From NCBI GenBank assembly GCA_916613615.1, contig OU744735.1:56521582-56585581 (forward strand): a stretch of 64,000 bases of DNA, in the 5' to 3' direction. Shown piece after piece: positions 56,811-64,000 of the stretch (position 1 is its first letter; the number at the start of each line of letters is the position of its first letter). Made by a program: the position numbers and the translations under genes. Source of the stretch: Steromphala cineraria (taxonomy: Eukaryota > Mollusca > Gastropoda > Trochida > Trochidae). The notes below the pieces were generated by a model that was not told the DNA's origin, did no database searches, and saw only the letters and a list, made by a program, of their open reading frames with translations.

Positions 56811-58460
56811 TCTGAAACATATTAAAATAACAATATAAGTTTACATTCATGAGGTGAGATATATCACATCACATGTTATGGATGAAATTATGTTACACAG
56901 TAATGGTAGATAGCATGAATGTTACACACATATAAATTATATTACATGACAGGAATGGTAATTATACACATGTTGCAGTGTTAGTTAAAACAACATGATA
57001 TAAATGCATTTTAATAACAAAACGACAACGGCGATAATAACATACCAGGATGGTAATATCTTAAGTGGTGCATACAGAGCCATAGTTGTATGGTCTTTGT
57101 TAACGTCATCTTTTACTTACAAGAATAAAGACATCCATATCACCATGATCTCAATACTAATGAAATAATCACAAATTACCTGATCCAATGACTTGACCGA
57201 TATAGCATATGCAACTGACCAAGAGATATAAAAATCTAACCCTTTAAAGATGATGCTACGCTTTAGTGAACCTAGAACAATATAACTTACATGGGACGCT
57301 CTTGGGGAGAGATTGCAGTGAGAAAAGCATGTGAAAGTTAATAATGCTGACCTAAGATAAGAGAAGATTGATGTTGAAGAGCTATCAAAGGGAAATAAAA
57401 TGTTAAATATAAAATAATGATAAAATTGGTTTTAGTTTATTTAATGAGAGTATTTCTCATCAAATCATAACAAACAATATACACATGTTTATCTAGAAAC
57501 TAATGTTTAGCTCCGAGTACAATAAAATTATACAATTCGAAAAAAAAATTCGGCTGTAACTCGAAACTTTGGAACATGGTTTGAAAATGTTTTGTAGTTG
57601 TACCATTGTTAGGATCTTTTTTACTTGATCTCCACTTTAGTTGGGTCGGGGCACGTGACCACGCTGCAGCAGACGACTTCCTGGTTACCGCTGCAATGAA
57701 GGAAAGAAAGCTAAATGCAGACTTTAGCATTTCATAATGCAGGGTGGGAATTAGACGGAAATTGTTGGAAATAAAGACGATAACCAGGGGTGCCTTCAAG
57801 CCATTTCCTGTGAGATTTGGAGTTGCTGGTGGTTTGCTGTGCAAGTTGATGTATTATTTCTCGCCATCAAAAATGGTGCCGCAAAAATATGAAAAATTGG
57901 ATTATCATCTCTCTTGTAAATTACAGGTTACATTTGCAAGACATTGGCCTTACAACGTTTAAGGGGCAAGTGGTTATTGAGTCAAGATTGTTGGCTCTTA
58001 AGTGATGATTGCTGAATGAACATATAGCACAAAGTGAAATTCCTTCTGTTGTGCAACAGGATTAATTCCACATTCACACATTTAAAAATTTATTTCATTA
58101 CATTTATATAGTCACTATGGTTTTCTTATTGTTCGAAGAGATCAAGACCCGTCTGAAATTGTAAAGCGAATGATTAAGTATGATAAATTGAATAAAAATA
58201 TTTCGCAGATTGGAAACAAAGGGTTCCTTAAACATTGCACAAGTTGTTTTCAGAACCAACAATCTGATAAAATGAATCTTTCAGAGCATTCCACAGTATT
58301 TCTCGTGACAAAGAAGAATGATTAAGTTTGGGCTTATTTGAACATTTGTAAATGATTTTCTATTCTGTTCAAAATTTAATCAGTTTATTTCAAACATTCA
58401 ATAAATACGGATTTTCTAAAGTTGTCTATTTTTTTTTGCTCGGGGGTATAACTAAAAACT
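56811..58460. other. Intergenic DNA without supported genes
   Basis: The 114-codon minus-strand frame at 57500-57844 has no recognisable domain. A CACGTG E-box and a slightly GC-richer patch occur near 57650-57690. Confidence 0.4.
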
Positions 58461-58469
58461 ATTGTCTCT

Positions 58470-58700
58470 GCCACATATAACGAACCAATCAAATGACGTC
58501 CTTGCAGCGATAACAGCAAACTGCTTCCTGGGCGTCGTCCCATGTGCTCACCACATGATTTATATTCAATTAACCTATCGCCACCTGTCAATCAAATATA
58601 TTTTCCGGCCAATCATAGAGCGTCATATATTCACTGCGCCATTGGCCTCGTTGCCGACGCCATTTTGTCCGTCAAACAAAGAATCGTGTTTTACTTCCTT
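58470..58700. promoter_or_regulatory. Promoter-like CCAAT-rich island
   Basis: Three CCAAT-type boxes (AACCAATCAAATGACGTC, GGCCAATCATAGAG, GCCATTGGCC), a CRE half-site overlapping (TGACGTC) and a YY1-like GACGCCATTTTG lie within ~180 bp of otherwise AT-rich DNA. This resembles a TATA-less animal promoter. I could not identify the gene it would serve on either strand. Confidence 0.35.
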
Positions 58701-60407
58701 GTTTGATTTCCTATGCATCCGATGTCAGAAAATGCTTTTTGGACACAAGACTTGTGCAACTGGTTTCTTGAGTACCGTCGTAAAACCCAGATAAAGATGA
58801 TAACTTGTGTCATCTTCGGAAGAGGTTGTATCACATAGTGCAAATAGACGTTGAAACGGGAAAACTCGAAGCGGTGACGGACCAAGAATTAATTTTCCAT
58901 TTCTTTACAACATACTTATGAATAAAATATGAACAAAGGGTATCGTAAGTATTTATGACTGTTGCTGTTAATTCATTTTTGGGCATTTTGTAGACATATT
59001 TTGCATTCTCTAAGTTCATGTTTGATTTTCATTGAAGGCATGAACAACCATGAAATACTGCATTTTCAAAACACACACTAGATTTCAAGCAAAACTTTAT
59101 TTGGTTATTTGTCGTTTGAATAGTTTCGTGTATATAATTATCAGACATCGTGAATTATCATATGAACTATGTAATTACAACATTAGCACGGGTAACATAA
59201 AATTATCGCTCAAAAATTGGTATTAAATGGAAATATATATATTGTAAATGAATGAATAATTATTAATTAAGGTCTTAAATGTTCTCACATTGAAAACTAG
59301 TGCTAGCACTTTTTATCAAGGATTTATATAAGATTATATTTGATAGAAAATTAACTCTAAATGCAATGTTAAAATTAAGAATAAAAGAAATATTGTCATC
59401 AACATATCATATAATTTTCAATAGTTTGATTATTATACATTTATGTTGTTTGGAACAAATAGGCAAATAGTTTCAATATATATTGTATTTCAAAATCTAT
59501 CATCAAGATATAAAAGATATCAAGATATCATCAAATTAAAAAGTATCAGAGTTATATGCTTATTACTATTTTGGACAATAAATCCACAGATACTATGTAT
59601 GCATAATTTAACAAAGCCATTACTGTGCTTATTATCAAATATTGCTAAAATTGTTTAGTATGTTTCACAAATCTTCAATAATATTGCCTTCAAACAATAT
59701 TCAAGTGGCTGATCATGTCATTTAGAATTATAAACATAGCTAATCATTTTAATTTAAAAGTGTTCATATTTTCTAGGCGGGGGGGGGGGGGTGGGGGGAA
59801 TCCATAATTCATTTGAATTTTTTTATTAATTGTCATTTTTACAAGGATTGGGAAATTGAAAATTGATGAAAAACTGACCCTTTACATTTTGAAGCTTACT
59901 ATTGATATAAGGGCAATGGCCAATTTCATATGCAGAAAATGTATATAAAGTCTGTAATAGGTCATTGTCAAAGCTGTCTTTCCCAATATCTGATCAACCT
60001 AGCTTTGTTTTTAAGTTTTGACATGTTGCTGATCGAAGCATTCATGACAAAATCCACTGTTATATAATAATTAATATGAGTGCAGTATGATTTCAAATTT
60101 GCTTACTTCTATTGACAATGCAGAATACTGTTTTCTTCTTTCAGTGCATTTACTCCTTACAAACTTTCAACATACGACTTCAATTCACTACACATTTGAC
60201 CTTAAATTCTGTTCATATATCCATGAATAAAAGTAAATAATTGATAAAAAAAATATCATCATTGAAGGAAATATTTGTGTTTGAATAAGATTACAAAAAG
60301 ATTCAAAACTGAACATTGTATAAGGTTATTTCTTTAAAGTTTTATTTCTATAAAATAAGGAGAAAAGAAAAGGATATAAAGTATCTACATGTACACTAGT
60401 CCACAGC
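58701..60407. other. AT-rich intergenic DNA with a poly-G tract
   Basis: A run of 14 G with a second G-run sits at about 59777-59799. Nothing else supported. Confidence 0.5.
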
Positions 60408-60417
60408 AATGAAAATT

Positions 60418-60460
60418 TAGCCACTTAACGGCCCCTGAGTTTCGGGGCCTTTAAGTGGCT
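60418..60460. mobile_element. 43-bp hairpin micro-insertion with 10-bp flanking duplication
   Basis: TAGCCACTTAACGGCCCC pairs with GGGGCCTTTAAGTGGCT around a loop of 8 bases. AATGAAAATT flanks both sides (60408-60417, 60461-60470). The whole insert is essentially one stem-loop. Confidence 0.7.
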
Positions 60461-60470
60461 AATGAAAATT

Positions 60471-61277
60471 ATGAAATATAAAAAATATTTTTAGTCTTCC
60501 TGTTAAAATGAATATTACTATTATGGAAGGCCCCTTCGTCGTTTTTAAGTTACTTTGCCGTTAAGTCTATACATGAAATATTTGTAAATAGATGATTGTC
60601 ACCATTAACTATATATTTTGACAGTATGGATTTTGACAATCTCCTTACAATATATAGGTTTTCAAAAATCAACATGAACTATTGATGTTATTACGTAAAA
60701 ATTGAATAATAACAAGGAATAAACTTAGTTGTTTCTGTTGTCGTAATTCTAATTGACATTATAGTACGCATCCCGGAAACAATATTAAGCAGCATCTGCA
60801 CTTTTTGTTATTGTTTTTGTTTATTATCTTGAGGGGGCGCCGGGGTCGGGGGTCGGAGGAGTGTGGTACATATACTTTATATTAATTTACAAAAGCGTAA
60901 TGGATTGGTTCATCAAAACATATAAGAGATTTTTTATTTATATGATCAGATATGTCATTTTTTCCTATAAATCTTCGTGATTTCTTATATCCGTCATACC
61001 ACATAATCGGCACTTCCGCATTTGTTTTCTGTTGCACACAAACTATATATTCGTCAAATGTGTTTGAAAATTATTGAAATTAGGATAATGAACCATACAG
61101 AAACTTTTTCAATTGGTTATTTTGTTCTGCATTCTATAATTAGGCAGTTATTACAAACGGAATACCATTGTCCGTTACGCTCGCGTCAGTGACAACGTGC
61201 CTTTGTTTGTCGGACATAACAAGAGTGACCTCCCTTTATTTCAAGGGGCGTGGTTATCTCTCGTCTGGCGATAGGTT
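60471..61277. other. Intergenic DNA, nothing supported
   Basis: AT-rich until about 61160, then closer to 50% GC. A GGGGGCGCCGGGGTCGGGGG patch lies at about 60834-60853. Confidence 0.4.
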
Positions 61278-61425
61278 AATTGTCCCGCTGCAGGCTGCCG
61301 CAAAGCTCCAAACCATGTTCCATAAGATTTCCACGAGAGGCATCGCTAAACAACAGTGTATGGAGTTCGAAATAGTTTGGCCCAATTGTCCCGCTGCAGG
61401 CTGCCGCAAAGCTCCAAACCATGTT
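61278..61425 (+). repeat. 42-bp direct repeat pair, 106 bp apart
   Basis: AATTGTCCCGCTGCAGGCTG followed by CCGCAAAGCTCCAAACCATGTT occurs identically at 61278-61319 and 61384-61425. A 100-codon frame (61168-61470) runs through both copies, but has no recognisable domain. Confidence 0.8.
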
Positions 61426-62648
61426 AGCGATACAGCTGAATATGATCAAAGGATATCAGGGGCTAGGTAGGAGCAGAACGAGGAGACATATACGTTGATT
61501 GAGCAGGATGACTCAAGACAAGTTGAATTCCACGATATTCTACGATATTTTATCAAACCTACTACAGTGAAATTTAAGAACTTAAATGTTTTGGATTTTT
61601 TCACAATTTATGTAATTCTGGCAGCAGTCGTATTGGCTGTGTCAGAGGCAATATTCTTTGCGACTACGATAGAATCGCAAGTTTGCCATCTTGTTTAAAG
61701 GACAGTGAGACAACTGCTTGATGGAGTTATGTTGCCAATCAATTGTGTACAAATAAACCTGATTAAATATTTATCACATGCACAGAAGGAAAATCAATAT
61801 ATACAGCTGTTCACTTGCTTGTGTATCTCAGTGCCACATCATGTGATTTGGGTCTCGTTTTGACGTCCATATGATAATTCCAGGACCACTTACAAAGGAT
61901 CATCAATTGTCCATGTGTAAAATAACCATTTCAAAACCATATTTCGGGATCATTTCGTCACTGATGTCGATGTCTGGCATTTTTGAATAGATTAATGGGG
62001 TCATATTTGCAAATTTCGGATTTTCCTAAAATTCGGTTAAAGTTATCCATGTAAATTTTGTAGGAAAACAAATTTCGGATATTCCTAAACTTCGATTTAT
62101 ATAATCCATTTAAATTTTGTAGGAAAACAATCAGCACATTTACATGCCTTAGTGCAACGGAATAAAATGAAATGATATGAATAAAAATATGAATAAGCTG
62201 TTGATCACAAATGAAGGGTTTTATAGAGAAAAATAGAAAACAGTTTTTCGAAATGTCGACCCCTGGTCACTTCAATGACCTGCCAAATTTGTAACAGTTA
62301 TCTGTTAGGTGTGACATGCGAATTTGTTAATCCAAACTGAATCTTATCTTATGCAGTGAAATTTCAACATTATTGGTTTCGTTGTGGTAATACTAAGATA
62401 TCCCAAAGACATTCAAAATTACATGATATTGGCATTAGAATACGCAGGGAGGTGAACAAACTTAAGATACGCAGCTGTATATGACTTTGTTGTATGTGAC
62501 ACGACGCTGAACGTTGAAAAAACACTGTTCATTGAGGGCCGAGGAGCGTGGATTAATAATGTAAGGGTTAAAACATGAGAACGAGGTTACGCTTGGGTTT
62601 TCAAAACCTGAGGAAAGGAAGCTGAGCGGGAAGTAAGACCGTGTTTAA
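61426..62648. other. Intergenic DNA with a short tandem duplication
   Basis: ATTTTGTAGGAAAACAA occurs twice at about 62055 and 62115, each preceded by AATTTCGGAT or CTTCGATTT-like sequence. No gene supported. Confidence 0.5.
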
Positions 62649-63526
62649 ACTAACTTAGATACCATTATCAAACATCTATTGACAACCCGCAATCAGTTGT
62701 CCATATTGTAGTATTTGTAATCATATTTTTAGACTGATCATAGAAAAAGAGAAAAATCAACAATTATCAAGGATTTATGTTTGTCAGTTTGTTTTAACAT
62801 TTATTATTGGATGTCATTACTTTATACTGTCGCTTTAACTCTGAATATAAAAAAACGATTAAAATGAGTTTCCTTCATATTAAGCAGTCACGGTTCACAT
62901 TGACATACGTGTAGCACAAATGCACGCGCAAAGCATTCTTCGAGGTGTAAGGTTTTACAAATGACAATCGACAAGTCACTTGGTGGATACCGTATTTTTA
63001 TCCTTTGAATTTATCACAAGTTAAAAGGTGTAACACTGTTAATATCAATTATGAATGTTTGTATGCATTTAAGAATGGAATCAAAGTGCATTTGGATATC
63101 ATAATGCTTTAGGATCGACCTTTTTTTACCGAAATCTGAACTTGAATCGATAGATTGTTTAACATAGCGTTTACTTCTATCTGGCCCGTTAGAGTAGTGC
63201 TTAGAGTGCTTTCTTTCGGTTCAGCGGGTTGAGGGTTCGAATCCCGCACTTTGGAAGCATTGAAACTTTGTAGTTTTCTTCAAAATAGTATGTACTTTGG
63301 GGTTAGGTTATGCATTGGAATATAAAACCCTTTGACTTTGAATATAAAAATCTTCCAACCCCCGAGTAGGTCTTACATATGAATATAAAACCCTTCTAAC
63401 CCCCGAGTAGGTCTTACATATGAATATAATGCCCTGACTTCCGAATGTAAAATCTCAATGGAGGTTATTACGAGAAAACAAGAGACCTCCAAAACAATAG
63501 ATGAAATGCCCGATAGGTTTCTTAAG
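62649..63526 (+). repeat. Dispersed repeat block, copy 2 (no insertion)
   Basis: Partner of 29214-31286, lacking the ~1.25-kb insert. AATCAATTATGAATGTTTG and CGCGCAAAGCATT(C/T)TTCGAGG-type strings are shared. A tRNA-like head lies at 63181-63253 (B box GGTTCGAATCC at 63234-63244). The stretch CCGAGTAGGTCTTACATATG is locally duplicated at about 63363 and 63404. Confidence 0.85.
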
Positions 63527-64000
63527 ATGGAGTACACATGCCGTGCACGATGAACGAGCACTTGCTCCAGTCAGATGACAGACGTCTATATCAGATACCA
63601 TCCGGGTCCCCGCATGTATCGAATGACCATTTCAGTAAGCTAGAACCAGTGAGGTAAGATGAGAAAGGGATGGATGGTTGATGTATCTATTCATAAAACA
63701 TATTGGCATTTGTCCATCTTCTTTAGAATATTGTACTTTTCATTGTTCGCATGCTATTTTGAAACTTTCAATTTTTACTGTACTATTAATGGCTTGTGTA
63801 AATACTTTAATCAACTGCAAATTCACCATGTCATATTTGCCATACATGTATTCTGGAGCGGTATTCAGATAAACTATTGCTTGTTTACCAATCCAGTTCT
63901 TCAAAAGAAATAAATATGTTTAAACCAGAAAGGGATTGGTGATTCTTTCATTGTCGGCCGAACAACATCGTCTGAGATATGAGTTTTATATGTAAATAAG
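63527..64000. other. Window end, nothing supported
   Basis: AT-rich; the overlapping short frames at 63659-63913 show no recognisable domain. Confidence 0.4.

Overview
The window reads as nuclear DNA of an invertebrate animal, most likely a gastropod mollusc. It is AT-rich and intron-rich, packed with transposon remains and minisatellites, and carries two copies of a short GTGAGTGAGTGAG / ACGCCGC...GCGGCGT repeat of a kind I associate with abalone-like gastropods. The gastropod assignment is an inference; animal nuclear DNA is certain.

Region by region. Positions 1-10.9 kb hold a DIRS-type (tyrosine recombinase) retrotransposon on the minus strand. It encodes an RS-rich Gag-like protein, RT/RNase H/methyltransferase, and a tyrosine recombinase. 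Its gag is split by an 887-bp hAT-like element with an 8-bp target duplication, and its RT frame has an internal stop. The element is bracketed by two 872-bp direct repeats, and the surrounding DNA is sprinkled with a 15-bp motif in both orientations. Positions 11.3-26.2 kb carry the 3' half of a valyl-tRNA synthetase gene (+ strand): 12 coding exons plus one duplicated exon, KMSKS loop present. The HIGH-bearing N-terminal exons must lie upstream of the window. Positions 26.3-31.5 kb are intergenic repeats. Positions 31.6-47.1 kb hold a four-exon secreted-protein gene (+ strand): signal peptide, PAN/apple-like module, short Cys-rich segment, fucolectin (FTP/F5-8C-like) domain. Its 11-kb first intron contains a decayed L1/Tx1-type LINE, a 58-bp minisatellite of about 38 units and a Tc1-like relic. 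Positions 47.1-64 kb have no gene I can support. They hold a foldback element with a broken Myb/SANT-like gene, TTAA-flanked MITEs, a ~60-bp minisatellite, a promoter-like CCAAT-rich island and a second copy of a repeat block seen at 30.5 kb.

The most unusual signal is in the valyl-tRNA synthetase gene. In three separate introns the 5' end is a tandem array whose repeat unit is the tail of the preceding exon plus its own 5' splice site (36-bp, 40-bp and 71-bp units). A further exon is duplicated intact in a splice-compatible phase, and another is duplicated and decayed. The window also holds four candidate very small mobile elements (43, 58, 63 and 74 bp), each flanked by a target-site-like duplication.
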